Source: Clostridiaceae bacterium
GTDB lineage: Bacteria > Bacillota > Clostridia > Saccharofermentanales > DTU023
DNA: 50,004 nucleotides
Assembly (NCBI GenBank): GCA_012841015.1
Contig: DUVN01000007.1
Span: 1-50,004, forward strand
Direction: 5' to 3'
The notes beneath the pieces are model-generated. The model was not told the origin of the DNA. It did no database searches and worked only from the letters and a program-made list of their open reading frames with translations. This document shows, one piece after another, positions 17,865 through 26,151 of the stretch (position 1 is its first letter; every line of letters starts with the position of its first letter). The translations under genes and the position numbers were made by a program.

Positions 17865-18263
17865 ATGATCAAAGAGTTCAAGGAGTTCATTGCGCAGGGT
17901 AACGTTCTAGATGCAGCCGTTGGCTTTGTTCTCGGTCTTGCATTCAAAGCGATCGTCGACAGTGTTGTCAACGGCATCTTGATGCCTATCATTGGCTACG
18001 TTACTGCCGGCATCGACTTTTCATCACTTAAGATCGTCTTACGTAAAGCTAAAGATGGTGTTGAGGAAGTCGCCATCACCTATGGCCAAGTGATTCAGTC
18101 GCTCGTGACCTTCATTCTTGTCGCCTTCTTCCTGTTCTTAGTCGTTCGTGTTGCGAATAAAGCACGACGCAAAAGAGACGCGGAGGTAGTGGTGGAAGAA
18201 GCAACAGAGTCTGAGGTGGAACTGCTGAAAGAAATTCGTGATCTTCTCTCAAAAGAAGATTAA
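17865..18263 (+). CDS. mscL: Large-conductance mechanosensitive channel MscL
   Basis: A 132-residue channel protein, normal family length. The N-terminal helix IKEFKEFIAQGNVLDAAVG runs into the first membrane helix (VLGLAFKAIVDSVVNGILMP), a loop follows, and the second helix is VTFILVAFFLFLVV. A charged cytoplasmic C-terminal helix ends VELLKEIRDLLSKED. It opens under membrane tension and releases solutes during osmotic down-shock. The ATG at 17865 has GGAGG about 10 bases upstream; the longer frame from 17781 is rejected. The zinc-ribbon gene follows after 38 bases and is probably co-transcribed. Confidence 0.96.
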   Translation: MIKEFKEFIAQGNVLDAAVGFVLGLAFKAIVDSVVNGILMPIIGYVTAGIDFSSLKIVLRKAKDGVEEVAITYGQVIQSLVTFILVAFFLFLVVRVANKARRKRDAEVVVEEATESEVELLKEIRDLLSKED

Positions 18264-18301
18264 TGGGCATTCGCCAGTAAAAAAGGGTTGAGGAGTTTTA
18301 T

Positions 18302-18925
18302 ATGTACTGTGGAAAATGTGGAGCTGAGAACAGTGCACAAATGGATTATTGTTGGTCATGCGGATCACCGCTCAGGTCTGGTCAGGCTCAACAAACAGGG
18401 ACATACAACGTTGCACCGCAGCAATATACGCCTAATCAAGCGCCTTACGACTATCCGCCCCCAATGGCACCGTATAGGCAACCCATACAGCCACTTGCCA
18501 AGAAGAAGAAGAAAAAGAAGACAGCGTTGATTATAAGCATTGTCTCAATCGTTCTGGTCGTCATTGTTGCAGTTATTCTCTTTCTTCTCTTGGGTGGTGG
18601 AAACAAGGGGATTCAAAATAAGTGGGTCGTTGTCTACGAGACTTCTGATCAATTTTTTCCCGGTTTGATCTTAGACTTCAAAAAGGATGGAGAGTTGATA
18701 TTTGAAGTGCCCACTTTAGATTCTGAGAGAGCGCTGGAAGTTGCAGTTCTAGTAGCTCAGACTAAGGCGACGTACAAGATAATCGATGACAATAATATTG
18801 AGGTTATGATGCATACAGATGGGGATACGAGATTGTTGAAGATGAAATATAAAATTGAGGGCGACACTCTCACGTTTTCGAATGAAACAGGAGAGTTTTA
18901 CACCACTCTCAAACGCGCCAAATAG
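18302..18925 (+). CDS. Zinc-ribbon membrane protein with extracytoplasmic domain (copy 1)
   Basis: A 207-residue protein. An N-terminal zinc ribbon (MYCGKCG, then YCWSCGSPL) is followed by a Gln/Pro/Tyr-rich linker and a lysine run at about 67-73. One membrane helix follows (about residues 74-97), then a roughly 105-residue domain beginning NKWVVVYE. Its DFKKDGEL and LKMKYKIEGDTL strands resemble small lipocalin-like beta domains of clostridial zinc-ribbon proteins. The predicted topology puts the ribbon inside and the beta domain outside. Function unknown. It is paralogous to the protein at 20373-21149. GAGG lies upstream, and a strong terminator follows at 18980. Confidence 0.85.
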   Translation: MYCGKCGAENSAQMDYCWSCGSPLRSGQAQQTGTYNVAPQQYTPNQAPYDYPPPMAPYRQPIQPLAKKKKKKKTALIISIVSIVLVVIVAVILFLLLGGGNKGIQNKWVVVYETSDQFFPGLILDFKKDGELIFEVPTLDSERALEVAVLVAQTKATYKIIDDNNIEVMMHTDGDTRLLKMKYKIEGDTLTFSNETGEFYTTLKRAK

Positions 18926-18979
18926 GAGTTTGTCGAGCCAAAGCTTCGATCGCAATACAACCGCCTTACAAAATTCACG

Positions 18980-19019
18980 AACAGTCGTTGACTTATCTTG
19001 GTAGTTGACGACTGTTTTT
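18980..19019 (+). terminator. Terminator after the mscL/zinc-ribbon operon
   Basis: AACAGTCGT and ACGACTGTT form a perfect 9-base stem, extended by weaker pairs, and the right arm ends in TTTTTA. It lies about 55 bases after the zinc-ribbon stop codon. Confidence 0.85.
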
Positions 19020-19262
19020 ATTTGCTTCGCAGTCGTATCCTTTTTCTATCTTTTCAACCACTTTTTAAAGGACTAATTCTTATCAGGTAGTCTTTTGACA
19101 TTTCAAGCAGACAAGAACAACAACACGCCCATCCTTTTTATAGAAAGACACCATATCAGCCTCATAGAGTTATTTTCAAGTTCACCTCTGAAGAAAGTTT
19201 AGTAGACCAAATTATTCTGAATCTACAAAAATCGTGCCGTTTGTCGTATGATTAAATCATAG

Positions 19263-19380
19263 ATTTTGCTCAACGGGGTGGCCGCCAGCAGACAACAAAC
19301 GAGACGAAGTTATACTTCCAGTAACAGAATTCGTCACGGCAAATAGCTGCCGAATAGTGGTCTCCACGCATCAGCAAAAT
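19263..19380 (+). ncRNA. Candidate structured RNA or leader upstream of the P-loop gene
   Basis: ATTTTGCT (19263-19270) and AGCAAAAT (19373-19380) pair perfectly over 8 bases. Inside, GTGG pairs with CCAC. Hairpin one is GACGAAGTTA with TAAC-agaa-TTCGTC, a 4-base bulge, at 19303-19335. Hairpin two is CGGCA with TGCCG at about 19338-19352. Together these form a three-way junction typical of a riboswitch or small RNA. A further hairpin, GAAACT/AGTTTC, follows at 19381-19409 just before the ribosome binding site of the next gene. No known RNA family was recognised. Non-coding; strand assigned from the downstream gene. Confidence 0.45.
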
Positions 19381-19444
19381 GAAACTCTTTTAAGTGTGCA
19401 CAAAGTTTCAGAACGCCGAACTGGTGAGATTAATGGAGGTCATC

Positions 19445-19864
19445 ATGTTTGTTAAAGCGATTGTTGGGAGTAAAGGTTCCGGCAAAACTCCGATCATGCT
19501 CGATCAGGTGGAGTCATTGGCAAAAGATAAAGATTTGAACATTGTATTCATCGAATACGGTAAAACGGTTGACCAGATCCTCCCCCATTCCGTTAGACTG
19601 ATTGATATTACTGAATATCCCGTCCGCGGATATGGACAACTCATCGCTTTCCTTGCAGGAATGAACGCGAAGGACTACGACATATCACATATTTTTGTCG
19701 ACAGCCTTCTTACCATCGCTGACGATTACAACAAAGAATATTTGGACGATTTCCTTGTCTCCTTAGAATCTTTCGCTCAGCGTGCTGATGTTAAAATCAC
19801 CGTCTCAGTCAGCGCCGATGTTCAAGACTTAACAGAAGAAGCCCTACGTTTCGTCGAGTGTTAA
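19445..19864 (+). CDS. Small P-loop ATP-binding protein
   Basis: A 139-residue protein with Walker A GSKGSGKT at residues 8-15 and a Walker B-like HIFVDSLL near residue 88. It resembles a family of about 135-residue single-domain P-loop proteins common in Clostridia, sometimes labelled ATP-binding or PilT-like; no function is established. Residue 15 is followed by Pro-Ile instead of the usual lysine- or serine-rich helix start. The ATG at 19445 has TGGAGG 6 bases upstream and is chosen over the longer frame from 19394. The long leader holds the structured RNA candidate. It sits between the two copies of the duplicated zinc-ribbon segment. Confidence 0.8.
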   Translation: MFVKAIVGSKGSGKTPIMLDQVESLAKDKDLNIVFIEYGKTVDQILPHSVRLIDITEYPVRGYGQLIAFLAGMNAKDYDISHIFVDSLLTIADDYNKEYLDDFLVSLESFAQRADVKITVSVSADVQDLTEEALRFVEC

Positions 19865-20066
19865 CGAACATAGAGATACTAGGAAGTTTTTCTCTGTAAA
19901 TAATGTTGAGCGTCTGAACGTATAACAATGCACGGAAATCCTTATTTGTTGCGGGAATATATCCTCGACTGATCATAAAGAAGAAAGACGACGTACTAGA
20001 TTAGATAGGACGGCAACCGCCTCTTTCTATCCAGTGTGCTTTGGCGTTCAGCTTAGAGACAAAATA

Positions 20067-20146
20067 GTATTTTTCATGACATCGGTAAATGTTAGAAGAT
20101 ATTATCTGATATACTATTTTACATCATCAGCATATTCTTAGGAGTC
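20067..20146 (+). promoter_or_regulatory. Duplicate of the mscL promoter region
   Basis: This is the second copy of 17709-17785: TATCTGATATACTA, a 15-base spacer and the CTGAT/ATCAG inverted repeat are preserved, with TATACT at 20110-20115. It probably drives the second zinc-ribbon gene. The stretch 19865-20066 before it shows no gene. Confidence 0.5.
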
Positions 20147-20254
20147 TCGATGCAAGGTTTCGATCTGATCACCAGCACACAAAAACTGGCCTCATGAACT
20201 GAATAAAATCTCGGCGTTTGTGTGGCAAATGAAGCACATCGCAACTAAAAAGCA

Positions 20255-20335
20255 GTAGAGGTTCTGAGAGAAACGATCGTGTCTAGGTTGGAGTTGCTGA
20301 ATAAGTTGTGCGATCTTCTTTCAAAAGAAGGTTAA
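20255..20335 (+). pseudogene. Remnant of the 3' end of mscL
   Basis: Translating from 20255 gives 26 residues ending LELLNKLCDLLSKEG and a TAA, closely matching the MscL C-terminus at 18189-18263 (VELLKEIRDLLSKED). The homology continues past the stop into the spacer (TTAATGGG...GCAAAAAGGG) and the start of the zinc-ribbon gene. The first ~100 codons of mscL are missing, and an in-frame stop lies just upstream. This is the scar of a segmental duplication of mscL plus zinc ribbon followed by deletion. Confidence 0.8.
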
Positions 20336-20372
20336 TGGGTACCCACCGCAAAAAGGGTAAAAGGAGATTTAT

Positions 20373-21149
20373 ATGTACTGTGGAAAATGTGGAACTAAGA
20401 ATGTCGATCAAGCGCGGCATTGTTCGTCGTGCGGAGCGCCTCTCGGGCCGGGGCCCGTTCAACAAGCAGGTGCATATTATGATGTACCTCAGCAACAAGC
20501 AACGACTCAATCACCCTACGCTTATCCGCCTCAAGCAGCACCGTACCAACAGCCTGCGCAGCCGTACCAACAGCCTGCGCAGCCGTACCAACAACCTGCG
20601 CAGCCGTACCAACAACCTGTGCAGCCATACCAGCAACCTGCACCAGAGCAGCCTTACAAACAACATTCGCAGCCGTACCGACAGCCTGTGCAACCATACA
20701 AACAACCTGCGCAATCACCCACAAATAAAAAGAAAACAGGATTGATTATTGGTATCGCTGCGGCAGCTCTGGTCGTCATTGTTGCGGTCGTCCTCTTTTT
20801 TCTCCTAGGCGGAAGCAAAGGTATTGTTGGTAAATGGGTCGTTATCGGGGAAGATTCATATGATTTTTCAAGCGGCATGATTTTAAACTTCACAAAGGAT
20901 GGTGAAGTGAAACTTGAGATATCCGACACGGCTCCTGAGCAATTAATTAGAGAGTTTAGAGAGATAGCAAGCTCGATGGAAAAGTTCATGGTGAAGTACA
21001 GAGTGAGCGATGACTATCTCGACCTTGCGATGCTAGACGAAGGAAGAGTAAGAAACGAGCTCACATTGAAATACATGATCGAGGGAAATATTCTCATCTT
21101 TTTCGATGATGATGGTGATCTTGAGGCCGTTCTCAAACGTACTAAATAG
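20373..21149 (+). CDS. Zinc-ribbon membrane protein with Pro/Gln repeats (copy 2)
   Basis: A 258-residue paralogue of the protein at 18302-18925, with the same MYCGKCG start and CSSCGAPLG second knuckle. It has a longer PYQQPAQ repeat linker (residues about 48-112), a lysine run, one membrane helix (GLIIGIAAAALVVIVAVVLFFLL, about 123-145) and the same outer beta domain beginning GKWVVIGED. The extra length is almost all in the linker, built from a 21-base repeat. The ribosome binding site AAAAGGAG is 8 bases upstream. Function unknown; ribbon inside, beta domain outside. Confidence 0.85.
   Translation: MYCGKCGTKNVDQARHCSSCGAPLGPGPVQQAGAYYDVPQQQATTQSPYAYPPQAAPYQQPAQPYQQPAQPYQQPAQPYQQPVQPYQQPAPEQPYKQHSQPYRQPVQPYKQPAQSPTNKKKTGLIIGIAAAALVVIVAVVLFFLLGGSKGIVGKWVVIGEDSYDFSSGMILNFTKDGEVKLEISDTAPEQLIREFREIASSMEKFMVKYRVSDDYLDLAMLDEGRVRNELTLKYMIEGNILIFFDDDGDLEAVLKRTK
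20541..20645 (+). repeat. 21-bp coding repeat (PYQQPAQ)
   Basis: Five units beginning CCGTACCAAC or a close variant start at 20541, 20562, 20583, 20604 and 20625, an exact 21-base period. Each encodes Pro-Tyr-Gln-Gln-Pro-Ala-Gln or a close variant; degenerate units continue to about 20720. Copy 1 of this gene has no such array, so it grew after the duplication. Confidence 0.85.
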
Positions 21150-21220
21150 CAAGTATCCCAGTCAAGGAGTTTGCTGGTAGCGCCGCCCTCCGCGGATCTC
21201 GGCAACGAGTAAATTATAAT

Positions 21221-21250
21221 AGCCGTCGACGCTTTTTCTAGTCGACGGCT
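21221..21250. terminator. Bidirectional terminator between convergent genes
   Basis: AGCCGTCGAC and GTCGACGGCT form a perfect 10-base stem with a 10-base loop, between the zinc-ribbon gene (plus) and the heptad-repeat gene (minus). T-rich sequence follows on the minus strand (TATTATAATTT); the plus side is less U-rich. Confidence 0.7.
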
Positions 21251-21284
21251 ATCCTCGTTTCAAATTATTATTGACTCGTCATCC

Positions 21285-23597
21285 TTACTTTGCTTTTGGC
21301 GGAATCTCCTCCGTCATAAACACAAACTGGACACTTGCCACATCTTTATTCTTATCAGAGACAAATGATTGAATGTCAAAGGATCCTTCGTACTCTTCCA
21401 TCATTTCCCGTATAGCGTCTTCAAACTTCTGAGGCAGGTCGCTCGTCTCATTCTTAAGCGTTTCGGCTCCTTCTTCAAACGTGACCAACCCATCGTAGTA
21501 GGGAATGAGGCCATCGGCACGGTAGCGATCGAGTCCCTCGTCGAACGATGAGATGCCGCCGACATAATCAGCAATCCCCTGCCCTGTCTTCGTAATACCT
21601 TTGAGCAACTCGGCTCCACCGGAAGAGAGTTTATTGCCATTCTTTGCGAGGGCAGCGAGCCCATTTTTGATCTCGGACGATCCTGACAACAGACCGGGTT
21701 TCCCGCCAACACCTTCGTAGCCTTTGAGTAGACCGCCTACACCTTGTTCGATGTATGCTTTCAGTCCATTGTGAAATCCGATCATCGGTTTGCCGTCGGG
21801 TCCGACGACGGGTTTCCCGTCAGCGCCGTAGACACCTGCGTAACCGTCTCTCAGATTCTTTAGTCCACCGACGAGCAGAGGGAACTGGTCACGAAGCTGA
21901 GCGAATTGACCCGACAAAGCAGCGAGACCTTTCACTTGCTCAACAAGCTCGACGATGCCGTCATGTAATTCGCCGTATTGACCCGAAAGTTGTTGTAAAC
22001 CGCCTGAAATCTCAGAAGCTCCGTTTGCCAAAGCAGGGATTCCTTGTTGTTGGTTGAGCAACCCGTCGATGGTGCCACGCAACATGACAACAGCCGGCTT
22101 ATAACCAGATGCAAGCTTCGACATGCCGGCGAGCTGATTATAAAGCAATTGATCTTGCTGAGGGTTACCGCTAGCGGTGAACCCTAGTGTTGTCGTAATG
22201 TAGTATTCCCACTCAGCAGCCGTCATCGAATCAACATTATTTTCGGGAATGACGAATTGATCTGCCTGCTGCTTGAGACCAGCAAGTTGAGCTTGTGTCT
22301 GCCCCAAACCAGCGGCCAAAGGTCCACTTGCAGCGGCCAAGAGTGCCAAGTTGTCACGCACCTGCTCCGATCCTTCCACGAGAGCATCGAGTTCTGCCAG
22401 CGTGTCTTGGTCGATGTTCGGAAGTTGCACACCATCGAAATCCACGGCAGATAGTTGATCGACAATCTGATTCAATCCTGCCAAAATATCAGCCGATCCC
22501 TTGATGAGTTGCGCACCCTCCGCCTTCAGCTGTTTCGTCCCTTGATACATGGTGCGGACACCTTGATCAAACGCCTGATAACCTTTCGATAGTTGACCAA
22601 CACCTTGGACGTAGCGATCGACGCCTGTCGTATAGTCTTTGACGCCTTTTTTGAGCTGATCGACACCGCCCGTGAGCTGGTCTCCGCCTGAGACCAACTG
22701 TCCACTCCCATCGCGCACTTGATTGTAAGCGCTGAGCAGTTCTTCATAACCCTTACGCAATTGTGCCGCCCCATCTGCAAAATCGGCAATACCCGACTCC
22801 AACTCCTCAAGCGGAGCGAGCATTTCATCGAATTCATCGCCAATCGTATCAAGATCGACATCGAGTGACAACGGGATACCAGCTATCGTCATCTGAGCCA
22901 TTGCAAAATCGCTTACATCCAAAATGACCTTGAATGTTGTCTCCATGCTAGGCAAGGCCATGTACGTCATCTGCTGTTCCGTACCTGCATAAGACACCAT
23001 GAATCCTTCACTCGCCGCTACGATCTTTGAACGCTCTGGGTCAATCGGGATACTTATCTGGAGCGCATACTGGTTGAAAAAATCAGCATCGATCTTCTCA
23101 TTGCTCTTGACGCTCATCTCAAATTCGAGCTCACCCGACACACCTGAGAGTGTCGAAGGTTCTCTTACCTCACCGTCAAGCTTCCATGTCATATCGAAAA
23201 GCCACGGTAGCTCACGCGACTTGAGATTCCCCTGATAATAATACGGACCCTCTGCTTCCGCGATCGAGACAGTTGTTCCACTCAGGACAGGTGGTGCACT
23301 CCCAGTCAATTGAATAACCTCCTCGTAGTCGCCATAGTCTGTCAGAGAGCTCTTTTTCGACGGACTAAAATGGTTGACAACGTAAACACTGTCAACTTCT
23401 CCCGTCGCGCTGAGACGAGCGTAAACAACTTCTCTCTTGCTCGCATCTGATGTTGGCAAGGTGACCATTTTCGCCTCGCGGTCAGCTTGGACAACAGCGG
23501 GAATCACGCCGATCACTAAAGTCAACAACACGAAAATGGCAATTGACTTCACTAAAGAACTGTTCTTGAGTCGTTTTCTCTCTTTAATCGGATTCAT
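21285..23597 (-). CDS. YhgE-like secreted protein with Leu/Gly heptad repeats
   Basis: A 770-residue protein with an N-terminal membrane or signal segment (residues 15-37) and a beta-rich region (40-250). A long helical array from about 255 to 735 follows, with repeated xxQLxxG heptads (GAAQLRKG, GSGQLVSG, GVDQLKKG, GVGQLSKG), the YhgE/Pip repeat type. Unlike full YhgE/Pip proteins there is no C-terminal multi-helix membrane domain; the protein ends in polar sequence. It begins 2 bases after the exporter gene and shares its ribosome-binding region with that stop (GGAGG), so the two are coupled. It is probably an extracytoplasmic partner of the exporter. Confidence 0.85.
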   Translation of the reverse strand: MNPIKERKRLKNSSLVKSIAIFVLLTLVIGVIPAVVQADREAKMVTLPTSDASKREVVYARLSATGEVDSVYVVNHFSPSKKSSLTDYGDYEEVIQLTGSAPPVLSGTTVSIAEAEGPYYYQGNLKSRELPWLFDMTWKLDGEVREPSTLSGVSGELEFEMSVKSNEKIDADFFNQYALQISIPIDPERSKIVAASEGFMVSYAGTEQQMTYMALPSMETTFKVILDVSDFAMAQMTIAGIPLSLDVDLDTIGDEFDEMLAPLEELESGIADFADGAAQLRKGYEELLSAYNQVRDGSGQLVSGGDQLTGGVDQLKKGVKDYTTGVDRYVQGVGQLSKGYQAFDQGVRTMYQGTKQLKAEGAQLIKGSADILAGLNQIVDQLSAVDFDGVQLPNIDQDTLAELDALVEGSEQVRDNLALLAAASGPLAAGLGQTQAQLAGLKQQADQFVIPENNVDSMTAAEWEYYITTTLGFTASGNPQQDQLLYNQLAGMSKLASGYKPAVVMLRGTIDGLLNQQQGIPALANGASEISGGLQQLSGQYGELHDGIVELVEQVKGLAALSGQFAQLRDQFPLLVGGLKNLRDGYAGVYGADGKPVVGPDGKPMIGFHNGLKAYIEQGVGGLLKGYEGVGGKPGLLSGSSEIKNGLAALAKNGNKLSSGGAELLKGITKTGQGIADYVGGISSFDEGLDRYRADGLIPYYDGLVTFEEGAETLKNETSDLPQKFEDAIREMMEEYEGSFDIQSFVSDKNKDVASVQFVFMTEEIPPKAK

Positions 23598-23599
23598 TT

Positions 23600-25690
23600 T
23601 TAGTTTTTTCCTCCAGACTTTGATCGTTGTCTGTCTGGAAGCATACGGAGCTTCCAGGTTGTTTTTTCAATCACTCGGTCACAAACATAGAGTAAGTTTG
23701 GTAGTAGAACGAGTACGATTAGAAGTGATAGCAGGGCACCACGCCCGAGAACATGACCAATCTCTTTGACGACTTGAATACTCGATATCAAGTAGAGCAG
23801 GTAACCGGCAACAGAGAGGATCATTGCCGGAGGAATGATCGAACCTGCAACCGTCTGAATCGTCTTGGCCGACGCCTCTTTGCGCCCCATGACTTGTCGG
23901 TGGTCAAGGTAATGTTGCGTCATCAAAATCCCGTAGTCAACTGTCGCCCCTAACTGTACCGTACTGATAACGAGATAACCGATAAAGACGAGCGGAATGC
24001 CCGAGATATACGGGACGGCGAGGTTGATCCATACAGCTAGCTCGATGGCCAGAACAAGAATAACTGGTATGGCGAGCGACCTGAACGTCAGCATAATCAC
24101 CAAGAATATAGCGAGAACAGCAAGGCCGTTGACTATTGGGAGATCTTGGGTAATCGTCGTCTTCATGTCAAGGAGGACAACGTTGGCACCGGCGATATGC
24201 GTGTTCCCGTCAGGATACGCACGGTCGACAATTGATCGAATTCTTTCAGCAAGCTCAAACGTCTCTGGGCTCTCATCGGGCGAATCAGCAATGAGCACAA
24301 TTCGGCTGTAATGCTCTGAGATAAGCTGCGATACCACGCGTTCCGGCAAGAGATCGACAGGCACTCCCGCACCCACCATATTGACATAACCTATAACCGA
24401 TTTCATCTCGGGTAAGGCTTCCAATTCTTTCACTAAACGCTGCTCTGTCGCCCACTCACCCTTAGGGACAAGTAGCGCCATCTGCATGTTATCGCCAAAC
24501 GTATCGCGCAGGAAGGCGGCATCGCGCCCTGCCCGCGTGTCTTCCGGATACGATCGCCCTCCGTAAATAAAATCATTCGATCTCTGACCGATGTACGCAG
24601 GTACAGCGAGCAGTAGACTCAAAATAACAATAGGAATGGCAATACGAGTCACGACGCGACTAAACCCCTTAAACGACGGGAGTAAAGAGCGATGTGTCGT
24701 CTTCTCAACCAACTTATAAGTCAACAGGGCTAGCGAAGGCAACAGCAAGAAGACGGTGATCAGACTGACCACAACGCCACGCGCAAGTACAAGTCCTAAA
24801 TCCTTGCCTATACCGAAACGCATGAAGATAAGCGCGAGAAACCCGAAAAATGTCGTCAAAGCTGACGCGCTAACAGGGGCAAAACTCTTCACAATCGCCT
24901 GTCTCATCGCCTCTTTTGGTTCCATCCCCTCAGCGCGGTAATCACCGAATCGATGCAATAAGAAGATAGCGTAATCCATCGAGACGGCAAGCTGCAGAAC
25001 AGAACTGACGGCTTGCGTGACGAAAGAGACGTCCTCCACGAATGAATTCAAACCCATATTGATGAGCACTCCGACGAAAATGACGAGCATGAAAAGAATG
25101 GGCTCAAACCATGAACGGGTCGTCAGAAGCAAAATAATCAGGGCGGCGGGAATCATGACGGCCAAGATCGTGGTTATTTCAGTTGTAACACCGCGCTGCA
25201 TGAACGACTGCTCAACCACTTCTCCTCGTATATGCCCCGATTCCCCGACAAGCTCTTCAAGCTCGGCCAATGCTGCCTGCACATCAGCATCGTCGGAGAT
25301 CGTTAACTGGAATAGCGCAATGTCGTCCTTTAAAAATCCTTCAACTATTTTCTGATCTTGAAGATCAAGAGGAACGGCGAGATCAAGCTGATCGTCCATC
25401 CAAAGGACTTCATCGACAAAATCGAGCGCTTGTAGCTTTTCTTTCATCGCAAGTGCTTCAGAAAGGTTGTTGATAGGGTAACCGATTTCCGCGTTTGGCA
25501 CAGCCTGCTTAAATTCCTCGCTCATTTTATTAACGGCGATCGTCGAGGGGGCTTCCTGAGGCAAATATGACGAAAGGTCAAAATTAATCTTGACCTTCAA
25601 TGAAAGGAAGACACTCACGACAATAAGTACTAGAAACACAAAGAATATAACAACTCGGTATTTAACAATATGCCCTGCCAGTTTATTCAT
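23600..25690 (-). CDS. MMPL/RND-family exporter
   Basis: About 696 residues with two repeated halves. Each half has one N-terminal membrane helix, a large outer domain and a bundle of five or six helices. The conserved proton-relay motifs are present in both: SMDYAIFLLHRF near residue 230 and TVDYGILMTQHY near residue 580. MMPL proteins export lipids or drugs using the proton gradient. The ATG at 25690 is preferred, with GAGG 3 bases upstream, which is tight; the TTG at 25711 has no ribosome binding site. It is co-transcribed with the heptad protein and divergent from a TetR gene, a common arrangement for regulated efflux. Confidence 0.92.
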   Translation of the reverse strand: MNKLAGHIVKYRVVIFFVFLVLIVVSVFLSLKVKINFDLSSYLPQEAPSTIAVNKMSEEFKQAVPNAEIGYPINNLSEALAMKEKLQALDFVDEVLWMDDQLDLAVPLDLQDQKIVEGFLKDDIALFQLTISDDADVQAALAELEELVGESGHIRGEVVEQSFMQRGVTTEITTILAVMIPAALIILLLTTRSWFEPILFMLVIFVGVLINMGLNSFVEDVSFVTQAVSSVLQLAVSMDYAIFLLHRFGDYRAEGMEPKEAMRQAIVKSFAPVSASALTTFFGFLALIFMRFGIGKDLGLVLARGVVVSLITVFLLLPSLALLTYKLVEKTTHRSLLPSFKGFSRVVTRIAIPIVILSLLLAVPAYIGQRSNDFIYGGRSYPEDTRAGRDAAFLRDTFGDNMQMALLVPKGEWATEQRLVKELEALPEMKSVIGYVNMVGAGVPVDLLPERVVSQLISEHYSRIVLIADSPDESPETFELAERIRSIVDRAYPDGNTHIAGANVVLLDMKTTITQDLPIVNGLAVLAIFLVIMLTFRSLAIPVILVLAIELAVWINLAVPYISGIPLVFIGYLVISTVQLGATVDYGILMTQHYLDHRQVMGRKEASAKTIQTVAGSIIPPAMILSVAGYLLYLISSIQVVKEIGHVLGRGALLSLLIVLVLLPNLLYVCDRVIEKTTWKLRMLPDRQRSKSGGKN

Positions 25691-25941
25691 TTTCCTCAAG
25701 CCAAGAAACAACCAAAAGACGTGACAGAGTCTATGATTCGCCTTGACATCCTCCGTTCAATCTTGATCTCTATACAGCAGATATGGCGGCACTTAATATG
25801 CACGACACTTGTATACTATCAGGCATTCGTGTAGTGATTCGGGCATGAATTTGACAACTTTGTGGAGACACCTACCTGACATACAACACTATTTTTACAT
25901 ATGTCTATTAAGCAACAAATCCTAAAAAGAGTGTCATATCG
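25691..25941. other. Divergent control region, no gene
   Basis: Intergenic DNA between the exporter and TetR genes. It is AT-rich with several weak promoter-like stretches but no convincing gene. A clear palindromic TetR operator was not found by eye. Confidence 0.5.
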
Positions 25942-25950
25942 TGCTATAAT
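25942..25950 (+). promoter_or_regulatory. Extended -10 promoter for the TetR gene
   Basis: TGC-TATAAT is a perfect extended -10 element. The -35 about 17 bases upstream (CTAAAA) is poor, as is usual for extended -10 promoters. It would leave a leader of roughly 195 bases before the ATG at 26152. Confidence 0.5.
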
Positions 25951-26151
25951 GTAGCGAGACTCAAGAATGGATTTGCCAATTCATATCTGCCTACTTCATC
26001 GCAAGATGTAACAATCGCAGAACAGAACTAAGAATAAAATATCCAGCTGTCAAAATCACTCCGACGAAAAGACGACTTTCGATCAAAACAGATACACTCG
26101 AAGAAACTTCTTCCGACATAGTCGTATGAAGCTACGGGAGCCTAATCTAAA

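Noticed and set aside
20155-20254. Further mscL pseudogene sequence upstream of 20255
   Set aside because: Beyond the last ~26 codons no similarity to mscL could be followed by eye, so the remnant was limited to 20255-20335.
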